The notes beneath the pieces were generated by a model. It was not told the origin of the DNA, did not search any database, and saw nothing but the letters and a program-made list of their open reading frames with translations. From contig JAKOTC010000087.1 of assembly GCA_029776465.1 (NCBI GenBank), positions 1 through 6,065 of the forward strand: a stretch of 6,065 bases of DNA, read 5' to 3'. This stretch comes from Bacillota bacterium. Its GTDB lineage: Bacteria > Bacillota > Clostridia > Oscillospirales > JAKOTC01. Positions 1 to 6,065 of the stretch are shown piece by piece (within the stretch, counting starts at the first letter, position 1; every line of letters starts with the position of its first letter). A program made the translations under genes and the position numbers.

Positions 1-38
1 AAACCAAACTGACACCGCTGGAATTGCGATGCCAGTTT
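1..38 (-). terminator. Probable rho-independent terminator at the operon end
   Basis: In minus-strand RNA, AAACUGGCAUCGC (38-26) can pair with GCGGUGUCAGUUU (18-6) around a seven-base loop (25-19). This gives 13 pairs, two of them G-U wobbles, followed by GGUUU to the window edge. In plus-strand RNA the two wobbles become A-C mismatches, which favours a minus-strand role. It lies about 95 bases after the stop of the last gene. The U tract is short and interrupted, and the window ends there, so efficiency cannot be judged. Confidence 0.5.
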
Positions 39-133
39 ATTGCTTGACTCTTCCACCCTACATTAGGGGAGCTTTTTGTTAATGTCCACTAATCTTGGGG
101 CGGTTCAATGCGGGCTCGGAGGTTTTTATACAA

Positions 134-1054
134 TCAGATATTTAAATACCCCAGCATCTTTTGGTCATCCTCAGCCATTTTCATCATCATGGCTTTGACT
201 TCCTCCGAAGGCTGTTTCACTTTCGGATTGCGGCTGTTGACCTGAATCGAAACCCCCCGATGATGCAAGAGAAACTTGGCGTTCAGGGAATAATACTCGG
301 TTTCCACCATCAAGCCGGCCTGAAAAAGATAGGCCTGAAGCTTCTCGGCTTTTTCGGGATTGTCCTTATAGTTGTTCAGCAGCCAGGCGTACAGCTGCGG
401 GTGAACATTGGCCATAACTCCGGAAAAACCGTCGCACCCGCTCCGCAGGGAGGCCAGCAGGGTTTCGGTGTTGGCGTTGAAAAAGCGGAAATTGCTTCCC
501 CGAACCGCTTCCAGCTTGGGCTGGATGAAATCCATCCTGCAGGAGGTTTCCTTAAAGAAGGTGAAGCGCCCCGTCTGGGCGCACCACTTCACCAGCCGAG
601 GAGAAAACAACCGTTTATAGGGATAGGGACATTCGTATAAACCGAAATCCACATCCGGCAAAGCCTCTAAAATTCGCTGGAGATTTTCCTTGACAACCTC
701 TTCATCCTCATGTTGAGCGGCAAGACGGTTGGTAACCAAAACCACACTGTCCGCTCCGGTGGAGGCGATTCGCTTTAATTCCCGGATCTGATCGGGCAGA
801 GCATCGGAGATATGGCCGGAGCTGACCACAGGCACCCGGCCGCCGGCACGCTTTACAACCGCGGCCGTCACCTTTTCCCGTTCGTCTTCCGTCAGAAAAA
901 ACATTTCCGATGACTGGCAGACCGCAAACAAACCGTCACAGCCGTTGGCAATATACCAGTCCACCAATTCGTCCAACGCTGAATAATCCACCGCCATGGA
1001 GGAGGTATAAGGGGTCAGCATCACCGGATAGACCGTTCCGGACAACCTCTTCAT
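134..1054 (-). CDS. DapA/NanA superfamily aldolase-type protein (dihydrodipicolinate synthase family)
   Basis: A 306-residue TIM-barrel protein of the class I pyruvate-type aldolase superfamily, which includes dihydrodipicolinate synthase, N-acetylneuraminate lyase and 2-keto-3-deoxy sugar acid aldolases. Counting from the chosen start, the Schiff-base lysine is K168 in FFKETS, the barrel tyrosine Y140 in GLYECPYPYKR, and the pyruvate-binding GTTGE-type loop reads CQSSEMFFLT (46-55). GFSGVMANVHP (209-219) is the usual late barrel motif. The segment after the tyrosine differs from the YNVPSRT of true DapA, so it is probably not the lysine-pathway enzyme and should not be called dapA. Its place downstream of a GH2 gene suggests carbohydrate catabolism; the substrate is unknown. 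The frame opens at a TTG at 1060, but AAGGGG at 1066-1061 is correctly spaced only for the ATG at 1054. It is the last gene of the operon, 12 bases after the ARH-fold gene. Confidence 0.9.
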   Translation of the reverse strand: MKRLSGTVYPVMLTPYTSSMAVDYSALDELVDWYIANGCDGLFAVCQSSEMFFLTEDEREKVTAAVVKRAGGRVPVVSSGHISDALPDQIRELKRIASTGADSVVLVTNRLAAQHEDEEVVKENLQRILEALPDVDFGLYECPYPYKRLFSPRLVKWCAQTGRFTFFKETSCRMDFIQPKLEAVRGSNFRFFNANTETLLASLRSGCDGFSGVMANVHPQLYAWLLNNYKDNPEKAEKLQAYLFQAGLMVETEYYSLNAKFLLHHRGVSIQVNSRNPKVKQPSEEVKAMMMKMAEDDQKMLGYLNI

Positions 1055-1060
1055 AAGCAA

Positions 1061-1066
1061 CCCCTT
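1061..1066 (-). promoter_or_regulatory. Ribosome binding site deciding the aldolase-family gene start
   Basis: AAGGGG on the minus strand directly after the TAA of the ARH-fold gene (1069-1067), six bases before the ATG at 1054. It abuts the alternative TTG at 1060, which therefore has no usable spacing. Stop codon, ribosome site and start within about 18 bases suggest translational coupling of the two genes. Confidence 0.7.
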
Positions 1067-2194
1067 TTATGCTCTCGCAAGCGCTTCGGTCTTGGCGGCG
1101 CAGCGGTCGGCCTCAGATATTTCGCTCTCATCCAGGGTGTCAAGCATTTTTGGGGGGATTGCGTTTTTGCCCAGCATCACACCCAAAACCGAGCAAACCG
1201 CCGCGGCGTTGGTGACGGTATCAAAACCCGTTTCAAGGGCGTAATTCAAGGTCTTTTCGAAATCACCTTTGCCATAACAAAGGGCCGCGACAATCACACA
1301 GGCATTGGGCAGCACATTCTCTTGGGTATAGGGATCTTTCGAATCAGCTGCATCCCGGATTTCCTTCAGACAGGTCTCCCAGTCCACATTCAGAACATAG
1401 TTGCGAACCATCCAGCTGATTAACACAAAGAAGCGGCTGGCAATGGGCAGTCCCACCAGCGATTTTTCGCAGATCACCTTCGGATCCGTTTCGAATGCTG
1501 CCAGGGCAATCATCTGGGCAAGCATCATGCTTCCGTAAATCCCGCTTTTAATATGAGAGGCCGCCGCGTCTTTCCAGGCCATTTTGGCCGCGTCCAGCAC
1601 TCGGCCCAGATTTAAATAGCCGTAAACATCCGCACGGCTGATGGCACCGGCCGATTCACGGAAGGGATTGCAGCATACTGCCGTCTTAGGAACCGGAATA
1701 CCGCCCGCATAGTTGGCAAGAGCGATTTGCTCGGCTGCCCCGCTGATTTCCCCCGCATCCTTCCATGCCTGAAAAACCTGCTGGGTAGAAAAATCTTTCC
1801 CGTGTTTCTCAAGCATGCCCAGATTCAGTTTGGCATAATCGGTATTTTGGGCACCGGCTGCCTTGCGGCCGATTGCCCGCCCAAACCAGCCTCCCGCAAT
1901 CCGGTCAGACTGGGGAGCGACTGTTTTGTGAATGGGAGCGTAAAGGGCGGGCGAGTGTTCGATAATCCATTCCAGATCATTGCTCTCCTGGGGAAAATGC
2001 CTTCTTTTAATCAGGGGCAGCTTTTGAATTTCAGCATAGAGTTTTCCCGCCTCGGCATCCCGTTCGGGGCCTGCAGGCATGGCCATCACAGCTTTGGCTT
2101 TCTCCTTTATCTCTTCGGAAATCACGAATTCCTCGCCGGCCTGACGAAGTTCCAGCTCCAGCAAATCTGCGGGAGACATCATGGCATATTTCAT
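1067..2194 (-). CDS. ADP-ribosylglycohydrolase-fold protein with degenerate active site
   Basis: A 375-residue protein recognisable as a divergent ADP-ribosylglycohydrolase (ARH/DraG) family member of the kind found in carbohydrate loci. Family landmarks are the N-terminal DLLELELRQAGEE region (10-22), RIAGGWFGRAIG (98-109), NPFRESAGAISRADVYGY (176-193), SHIKSGIYGSMM (213-224) and GFDTVTNAAAVCSVLGVMLG (323-342). Active members coordinate two Mg ions through a D-D-T/D motif early in the fold and D-x-D-T near the C-terminus. Here the early motif reads QNTDY (116-120) and the late one has D325 but V327 in place of the second Asp. The segment between GGWFGRAIG and QNTDY is only a few residues, whereas family members usually carry tens of residues there, including the conserved LGKPVEG-like stretch. 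The frame is uninterrupted, with AAGGA six bases before the ATG. Catalysis of ADP-ribose hydrolysis is doubtful; a structural, regulatory or altered-specificity role is possible. The aldolase gene follows after 12 bases. Confidence 0.8.
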   Translation of the reverse strand: MKYAMMSPADLLELELRQAGEEFVISEEIKEKAKAVMAMPAGPERDAEAGKLYAEIQKLPLIKRRHFPQESNDLEWIIEHSPALYAPIHKTVAPQSDRIAGGWFGRAIGRKAAGAQNTDYAKLNLGMLEKHGKDFSTQQVFQAWKDAGEISGAAEQIALANYAGGIPVPKTAVCCNPFRESAGAISRADVYGYLNLGRVLDAAKMAWKDAAASHIKSGIYGSMMLAQMIALAAFETDPKVICEKSLVGLPIASRFFVLISWMVRNYVLNVDWETCLKEIRDAADSKDPYTQENVLPNACVIVAALCYGKGDFEKTLNYALETGFDTVTNAAAVCSVLGVMLGKNAIPPKMLDTLDESEISEADRCAAKTEALARA

Positions 2195-2240
2195 TTTTCA
2201 TCCTTCTCTGATGTTTGTATCGTTGGCTTTGTGGGCTTTT

Positions 2241-3971
2241 TTAATCTTCAATAGCAGCCTTTTTGGTGTTTGCGCGGCGAATTTGGTCGTAGATCTTCTG
2301 AGAGAACTTGGGAGTGCGGTCATAATGATAAATGCCGTTTTTCTCCTGCTCCACGTCCGTCAGCTGGGTATAGCAGAATGCGCAAATATCCGGATTGTCC
2401 AGCAGTATGGAAGACAGAGCTTCATAGCGGTCGCCCACTTCCTCTTCACTCTTGGGGGTATTTCCATAGCCCCAGCCCTCATCGCTTTCGGGGGCCCAGC
2501 GCGCTCCGCCGAATTCGCTGACAAAGAAGGGTTGTCCCTGGGGTTTCTGGCGATCCTTAAAGACCTCGTGCAGCTGGTCATAGGGAACACCGTAACGTCT
2601 CTTGAACTCCTCGGGATCTTGATTGTAATCGTGGATATCGTAAATATCGGTTATGACATGGTAATTTCCGCTGGTGTCGATCACCGGGCGGGTATTGTCA
2701 GTGGCTTTGGTGGCCAGATAGGTAATTCTCAGAACCTCGTCATCCTGCTGGCGGCCATGCATGTTCCAGGTCTCGTTGAAGGGGCACCAGCCGATAATGG
2801 CGGGATGGTTGAAATCCCGTTCCACAACCTCCAGCCATTCGGGCAGGAACTGAGAAATCGCCTCGGCTCTGGTATAGTCAAAACCCCAGCTGGCGTGCTC
2901 TCCCCATACCAGATAGCCCAGCTTATCGGCCCAATACAGGAAGCGCTCCTCAAACACTTTTTGGTGAAGCCGGGCTCCGTTGAATCCGGCAGCCATGGAC
3001 AGTTCGATATCTCTCTTCAAATCCTCATCGGTGGGCGCTGTATAGATGCCGTCCGGATAGAAGCCCTGATCCAGCACCAGACGCTGGAATACGCTTTTGC
3101 CGTTGATGCAGATTTTTTTGCCGCGGATCTCAACGCCGCGGAGGCCGAAGTAGCCGGAAACAGAATCGATGGTTTCCTCATCCTTCTTTAATTCGTATTT
3201 GAGGTCATAAAGCGCCGGATTTCCCGGTTCCCAAAGGTGAACCTCGGACATCTTCAGCTCGGCGGAGGTGTATTCGCCGCTTACCAATACTTCCTTTTCA
3301 GCGCACACGGTTCCGTTATAAGAGGCGGTAAGCTTCAGGGAGGTCCCTTTTCTGCAGCCCCAAGTCCGGACAGTGACTGTAGCCGTTCCGTTTTTATAAT
3401 CTGGAATAATGCGGCTTGAAACCATATAAGTGGAAGGGACAAACTCCAGCCAAACGGTCTGCCAGATTCCGGTGGTGCGGGTGTAATCGCATCCATGGGA
3501 GGCATACAATGCGCTTTGCTTGCCGCGGGGCTGTTTTTCTCCCCGGTTATCATCCCTTGCCCTTAAGATAAGGGTGTTTTCCCCTTCGTTTACCAAATCG
3601 GTAATGTCAAAGCAGAAGGAAGAATACCCTCCCTTGTGGCTTCCTGCCAGCTTGCTGTTCACCCAGAGAGTGGCTTCATAGTCCACAGCGCCGAAATGGA
3701 TCAGCACCCGACCGGAGAGCTCTTCTTTGGAAAGGGTAACACTGCGCTTATACCATACTGCCGGCATAAAGTCGGTATAACCGATTCCGGAGAGCTTGGA
3801 TTCGGGGCAGAAGGGAACCGTAATCTCTTTTGTAAACGCCGCATCCGGTCCGCTCATACCGCGTTCTTCACCGGAATTGCCAAAATCAAATTCAAATTGC
3901 CATGTGCCGTTGAGGTTTCTCCAGGACTCACGCACAAACTGCGGTCTGGGGTATTCGCTTCTGGGGATCAT
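2241..3971 (-). CDS. Glycoside hydrolase family 2 enzyme (beta-galactosidase/beta-glucuronidase-like)
   Basis: A 576-residue retaining exo-glycosidase with the full GH2 layout: a jelly-roll sugar-binding domain (about 13-177, ending in TTGIWQTVWLE), an Ig-like domain (about 179-277) and a TIM barrel (about 278-576). The acid/base is E400 in WCPFNETW and the nucleophile E486 in FVSEFGG; NGARLHQK (331-338) and DIHDYN (445-450) are further barrel motifs. There is no signal peptide, so it acts in the cytoplasm on an imported or small glycoside. E. coli beta-glucuronidase carries an N-x-K uronate-recognition motif just before its GIFTRDRKP segment; here the equivalent QEKNGIYHYDRTP has E543 and N545, so a uronide substrate is unlikely. 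It resembles a group of Firmicutes GH2 enzymes annotated only generically, so the sugar cannot be named. AAAGGAG lies eight bases before the ATG. The downstream ARH-fold gene follows after 46 bases. Confidence 0.93.
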   Translation of the reverse strand: MIPRSEYPRPQFVRESWRNLNGTWQFEFDFGNSGEERGMSGPDAAFTKEITVPFCPESKLSGIGYTDFMPAVWYKRSVTLSKEELSGRVLIHFGAVDYEATLWVNSKLAGSHKGGYSSFCFDITDLVNEGENTLILRARDDNRGEKQPRGKQSALYASHGCDYTRTTGIWQTVWLEFVPSTYMVSSRIIPDYKNGTATVTVRTWGCRKGTSLKLTASYNGTVCAEKEVLVSGEYTSAELKMSEVHLWEPGNPALYDLKYELKKDEETIDSVSGYFGLRGVEIRGKKICINGKSVFQRLVLDQGFYPDGIYTAPTDEDLKRDIELSMAAGFNGARLHQKVFEERFLYWADKLGYLVWGEHASWGFDYTRAEAISQFLPEWLEVVERDFNHPAIIGWCPFNETWNMHGRQQDDEVLRITYLATKATDNTRPVIDTSGNYHVITDIYDIHDYNQDPEEFKRRYGVPYDQLHEVFKDRQKPQGQPFFVSEFGGARWAPESDEGWGYGNTPKSEEEVGDRYEALSSILLDNPDICAFCYTQLTDVEQEKNGIYHYDRTPKFSQKIYDQIRRANTKKAAIED

Positions 3972-3992
3972 GTTTTTTACTCCTTTGCGTTA

Positions 3993-4760
3993 TTATTTAT
4001 GCCGTACAAACCGGATCTTATTTTTGATTTCATTTAATATGTCATTATAATGCAGGGACTTCATATCCGGAAATGCTTTTATCAGGCGGGCGGTTGACTT
4101 GTGATAGGCATCTGCCAATTTATCATACCGCTCGCGAAGTTCCAGCGCTTCTTTGGAGATTACTGTTCCCAGTTGATTCGAGCTCGCACGGAGAAGGGCG
4201 GCAATCCGATCCAACTCCTTCAGATAACGGTTCATATGTAGGGTGCTTATAACCGTTACAATTAAATCAACAATCATAACGGCGCCCAGAATAAGAATTA
4301 TAGCATTACCCGCCGTAAAAGGGATCAGATTAAGGGTCTTCTCAACGGTCGGATGGACAAGCTTAATCAGGACAAGGCAAGCCAAGCCCCAAAGAAGCGA
4401 AAATTTTAGACAGATGTGACCCTGCAAATTAAATGGGATATTGCTGTAATCCCACCAGCGGGTATGAAAAATCTTCTCCAACGCCAAGCCGCCCAAATAT
4501 TCCAGCAGGGAAGTGAGCAACACCGAGCCCACATATAAAAGCAGGATGTTTTGTGAAATGGGGGACAAGAGGAGAATGACAAGTAACGCACCGCAGCCGT
4601 ATATGGGACAAACCGGTCCGTTTAAAAAGCCGCGATTGACAATTTCACCTGTATCCGCAGCTACAAAAGCCTCCTCCAGGCACCAGCCGATAAAGCTGTA
4701 GAAAAGAAAGTATGCTAATAAGTGATAAAGTGTCGAGCCGAACAACGGAATATGCTCCAT
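3993..4760 (-). CDS. CmpB-family integral membrane protein (putative ABC-transporter type IV)
   Basis: A 255-residue membrane protein of the family known as 'putative ABC-transporter type IV' (PF06541, formerly DUF1113), common in Firmicutes; its function is not established. Hydrophobic segments are visible at about 11-27, 53-67, 72-90, 117-135 and 146-172. Family hallmarks are the early FIGWCLEE segment (23-30), the RGFLNGPVCPIYGCGAL motif (43-59) and the RWWDYSNIPFNLQGHICLK motif (101-119). The last 80 residues, after the fifth segment, are charged and helical, probably a cytosolic tail with some coiled-coil character. The ATG at 4760 has GGGAGG about eight bases upstream, a strong site. 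It sits between deoB and the GH2 gene, 21 bases before the latter, with no ATPase or binding-protein gene beside it, so a transporter role is only the family label. Confidence 0.88.
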   Translation of the reverse strand: MEHIPLFGSTLYHLLAYFLFYSFIGWCLEEAFVAADTGEIVNRGFLNGPVCPIYGCGALLVILLLSPISQNILLLYVGSVLLTSLLEYLGGLALEKIFHTRWWDYSNIPFNLQGHICLKFSLLWGLACLVLIKLVHPTVEKTLNLIPFTAGNAIILILGAVMIVDLIVTVISTLHMNRYLKELDRIAALLRASSNQLGTVISKEALELRERYDKLADAYHKSTARLIKAFPDMKSLHYNDILNEIKNKIRFVRHK

Positions 4761-4805
4761 CCGTTTTTCCTCCCTTATACCTATCTCCTTATTACCTATA
4801 TTATA

Positions 4806-5987
4806 TTAGAGAGAAAACTCACGAATCTCATCCCAGAAGCTTGTGCCATCGGTTGTATTGTGAAGCCTGAGAGCTTCCTGAATGGTTGCAGCAATGTCGG
4901 CAACGCTGTTGCGGGTTCCCAGATTTACACCTCTGCGAACCCCGGTTCCATAAATAAGAACGGGGACATATTCTCTGGAATGTTCCGTGCTTTCCGTTGA
5001 GGGATCACACCCATGATCGGAGGTGATTATCAACAGATCATCATCCCGCATGCTGCCGATAAACTCAGCAAGCTGCCGGTCAAAGGCCGACAGTGCGGCA
5101 GCATATCCGTCCACGTCGTTTCGATGTCCATAAACCAGGTCAAAGTCCACCAGGTTCACAAAGCAAAGCCCGGTAAACCTGCGGTTGACAAAAGACAGCA
5201 GAGTCTCAAGCCCATCCACATTGCTGCGTGTGCTAATGGACTCCATTAATCCGTCTCCTGCAAAAATATCATGAATTCTTCCGATTCCGATGGTTTTGTA
5301 GTCCCTCTCCCTCAGCGCATTTAACAGGGTGGGTCTCGGCGGGGGCAATGCGAAATCCCTGCGGTTAGACGTCCGAATAAAATTGGGACCGTAGCCGGTA
5401 AAGGGACGGGCAATAACTCTTCCTACCGCATGCTCGCCCACCATCAAATTCCGGGCAATTTCGCAGCAACGATAAAGCTCCTCCAGCCCAAAGCTGTCTT
5501 CATGAGCCGCAATCTGGAGAACACTGTCCCCGGAAGTGTAAACAATCAGCGCATCCTCCTGCATCTGCTGATGACCGTAATCCCTTAAAACTTCCGTGCT
5601 GGAATAGGGCTGATTGCATAAAACCTTATGGCCGGTTTGTTTTTCAAGCTCTTTGATCAGCTCCGCAGGGAAGCCGTTCGGATAGACCGGAAGAGCTTTA
5701 TTGGTAACCAGTCCGGCAATCTCCCAGTGGCCGACAATGGTGTCTTTGCCCACTGAAGCTTGACCGAGTCTGCCATAGCATCCCATCGGGAAGGTAACTC
5801 TGTCGCCGCAATGCACACCCTCGATATTATAAAGCCCAAGCTTTTGCATCGTGGGAATCAAAAGACGCTCGGAAACAGAAATAGCATCCAGTGTATTGCT
5901 GCCTTCATCCCCATATTCAACAGCATCGGGCATAGCCCCGATGCTGAAACCATCCAACACTACTAAAAATATGCGATTTACCGACAT
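4806..5987 (-). CDS. deoB: Phosphopentomutase (phosphodeoxyribomutase)
   Basis: Cytoplasmic enzyme that interconverts ribose-1-phosphate and ribose-5-phosphate, and the deoxyribose pair, linking nucleoside salvage to the pentose phosphate pathway. It belongs to the alkaline phosphatase superfamily with two Mn ions. The 393-residue product matches the Bacillus enzyme in length. Visible signatures are the N-terminal metal motif VVLDGFSIG (D12); the phospho-acceptor loop SVGKDTIVGHWE (T83); SGDSVLQIAAHE (D154); VDFDLVYGHRNDVDGY (D283, H288); and TSDHGCDPS (D324, H325) with STEHSREYVP (H336). These match known DeoB metal and catalytic positions at a constant small offset. The frame extends to a TTG at 6017, but the ATG at 5987 has AAAGGAAG seven bases upstream and starts directly before the conserved core, so it is preferred. 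The usual GNKPASGTE substrate loop reads CNQPYSSTE (124-132), a clear divergence. First gene of the probable operon; the next gene starts 45 bases on. Confidence 0.95.
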   Translation of the reverse strand: MSVNRIFLVVLDGFSIGAMPDAVEYGDEGSNTLDAISVSERLLIPTMQKLGLYNIEGVHCGDRVTFPMGCYGRLGQASVGKDTIVGHWEIAGLVTNKALPVYPNGFPAELIKELEKQTGHKVLCNQPYSSTEVLRDYGHQQMQEDALIVYTSGDSVLQIAAHEDSFGLEELYRCCEIARNLMVGEHAVGRVIARPFTGYGPNFIRTSNRRDFALPPPRPTLLNALRERDYKTIGIGRIHDIFAGDGLMESISTRSNVDGLETLLSFVNRRFTGLCFVNLVDFDLVYGHRNDVDGYAAALSAFDRQLAEFIGSMRDDDLLIITSDHGCDPSTESTEHSREYVPVLIYGTGVRRGVNLGTRNSVADIAATIQEALRLHNTTDGTSFWDEIREFSL

Positions 5988-5994
5988 TAATGAA

Positions 5995-6002
5995 CTTCCT
6001 TT
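5995..6002 (-). promoter_or_regulatory. Ribosome binding site deciding the deoB start
   Basis: AAAGGAAG on the minus strand, followed by a seven-base spacer and the ATG at 5987. The upstream in-frame TTG at 6017 has no comparable site and would add ten residues outside the conserved family core. Confidence 0.75.
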
Positions 6003-6019
6003 CAATATGCAAGACAAGA

Positions 6020-6047
6020 ATTAAAAAGCGGACAACGGTTTTATCAG
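6020..6047 (-). promoter_or_regulatory. Candidate sigma-A promoter of the operon
   Basis: On the minus strand, CTGATA (6047-6042, 4 of 6 to TTGACA) is followed by a 16-base spacer and TTTAAT (6025-6020, 5 of 6 to TATAAT). Initiation a few bases downstream would give a leader of about 25 bases that includes the deoB ribosome binding site. The match is moderate and the region is AT-rich, so chance is possible. Promoters further upstream lie outside the window. Confidence 0.3.
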
Positions 6048-6065
6048 GTTATCATTTATTTGATA
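6041..6065. repeat. Short TTATCA direct repeat plus inverted TGATA near the deoB promoter
   Basis: On the plus strand TTATCA occurs at 6041-6046 and again at 6049-6054, an eight-base period, with the inverted form TGATA at 6061-6065. The first copy overlaps the candidate -35 and the second lies just upstream of it, the placement of an operator. With such short AT-rich units, chance is a real alternative. No regulator gene is in the window. Confidence 0.2.

Noticed and set aside
53..79. Terminator-like hairpin on the plus strand (CCCTA-CAT-TAGGG followed by CTTTTTGTT)
   Set aside because: The stem has only five continuous pairs with mismatches beyond, and no plus-strand gene is visible to be terminated. 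It could serve a convergent gene left of the window, but nothing here supports that.
161..640. Plus-strand open frame of 159 codons opposite the aldolase-family gene
   Set aside because: The translation is low in recognisable motifs and lies wholly inside a well-supported gene on the minus strand.
134..1060. Assigning the first aldolase-family gene as dapA or nanA
   Set aside because: The diagnostic loops match neither enzyme's usual motifs, and the neighbours are not lysine or sialic acid genes.
1727..2254. Plus-strand open frame of 175 codons opposite the ARH-fold gene
   Set aside because: It has no family resemblance and sits antisense to conserved ARH motifs.
2181..3191. Long plus-strand open frame (336 codons) antisense to the GH2 gene
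   Set aside because: It lies opposite a GH2 gene with complete domains and catalytic motifs, and its translation shows no recognisable domain. It is a shadow of the coding bias on the other strand.
4800..4805. TATAAT on the minus strand right after the deoB stop, as an internal promoter
   Set aside because: The hexamer is a perfect -10, but the position 17 bases upstream (AGATTC) does not resemble a -35 and there is no TG extension. The surrounding gap is AT-rich, so chance is likely.
5988..6017. TTG at 6017 as the deoB start (403 residues)
   Set aside because: The ATG at 5987 has a correctly spaced AAAGGAAG site, and the extra ten residues lie outside the conserved DeoB start.

Overview
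This window holds five complete genes, all on the minus strand and closely packed, so transcription runs from high to low coordinates. In order they are: phosphopentomutase (deoB, 5987-4806); a membrane protein of the 'putative ABC-transporter type IV' / CmpB family (4760-3993); a cytoplasmic glycoside hydrolase of family 2 (3971-2241); an ADP-ribosylglycohydrolase-fold protein with an eroded active site (2194-1067); and a class I aldolase-type protein of the DapA/NanA superfamily (1054-134). The gaps are 45, 21, 46 and 12 bases. None holds a convincing terminator, and every gene has a purine-rich Shine-Dalgarno site, so a single operon is the simplest reading.

The source is most likely an anaerobic Clostridia-type Firmicute, for example a gut or rumen member of the Oscillospiraceae/Lachnospiraceae sphere. 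The reasons are the strong AGGAG-like ribosome binding sites, the CmpB-family membrane protein, which is typical of Firmicutes, a Bacillus/Clostridium-length DeoB, and roughly balanced base composition. This is inference; no ribosomal RNA or other phylogenetic marker is present.

Region by region: 5988-6065 is the leader of deoB, with a candidate sigma-A promoter and a short direct repeat (TTATCA) around its -35. From 5987 to 3993 lie deoB and the membrane protein. From 3971 to 134 lies a carbohydrate-related module of GH2 enzyme, ARH-fold protein and aldolase. From 133 to 1 is the 3' end of the operon, with a hairpin at 6-38 that pairs fully (with two G-U wobbles) only in the minus-strand RNA and probably acts as the terminator.

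Functionally, the GH2 enzyme would release a sugar from an imported glycoside inside the cell, and the aldolase-family protein would act on a 2-keto acid. DeoB feeds ribose-1-phosphate or deoxyribose-1-phosphate into the pentose phosphate pathway. No transporter, sugar kinase, dehydratase or regulator is in the window, so the substrate cannot be named. The most unusual item is the ARH-fold protein: its diagnostic metal-binding acidic residues appear to be replaced and a stretch that normally carries part of the active site is missing, although the reading frame is intact. It looks like a pseudoenzyme or a repurposed family member. No defence system, mobile element, CRISPR array, tRNA or rRNA is visible.
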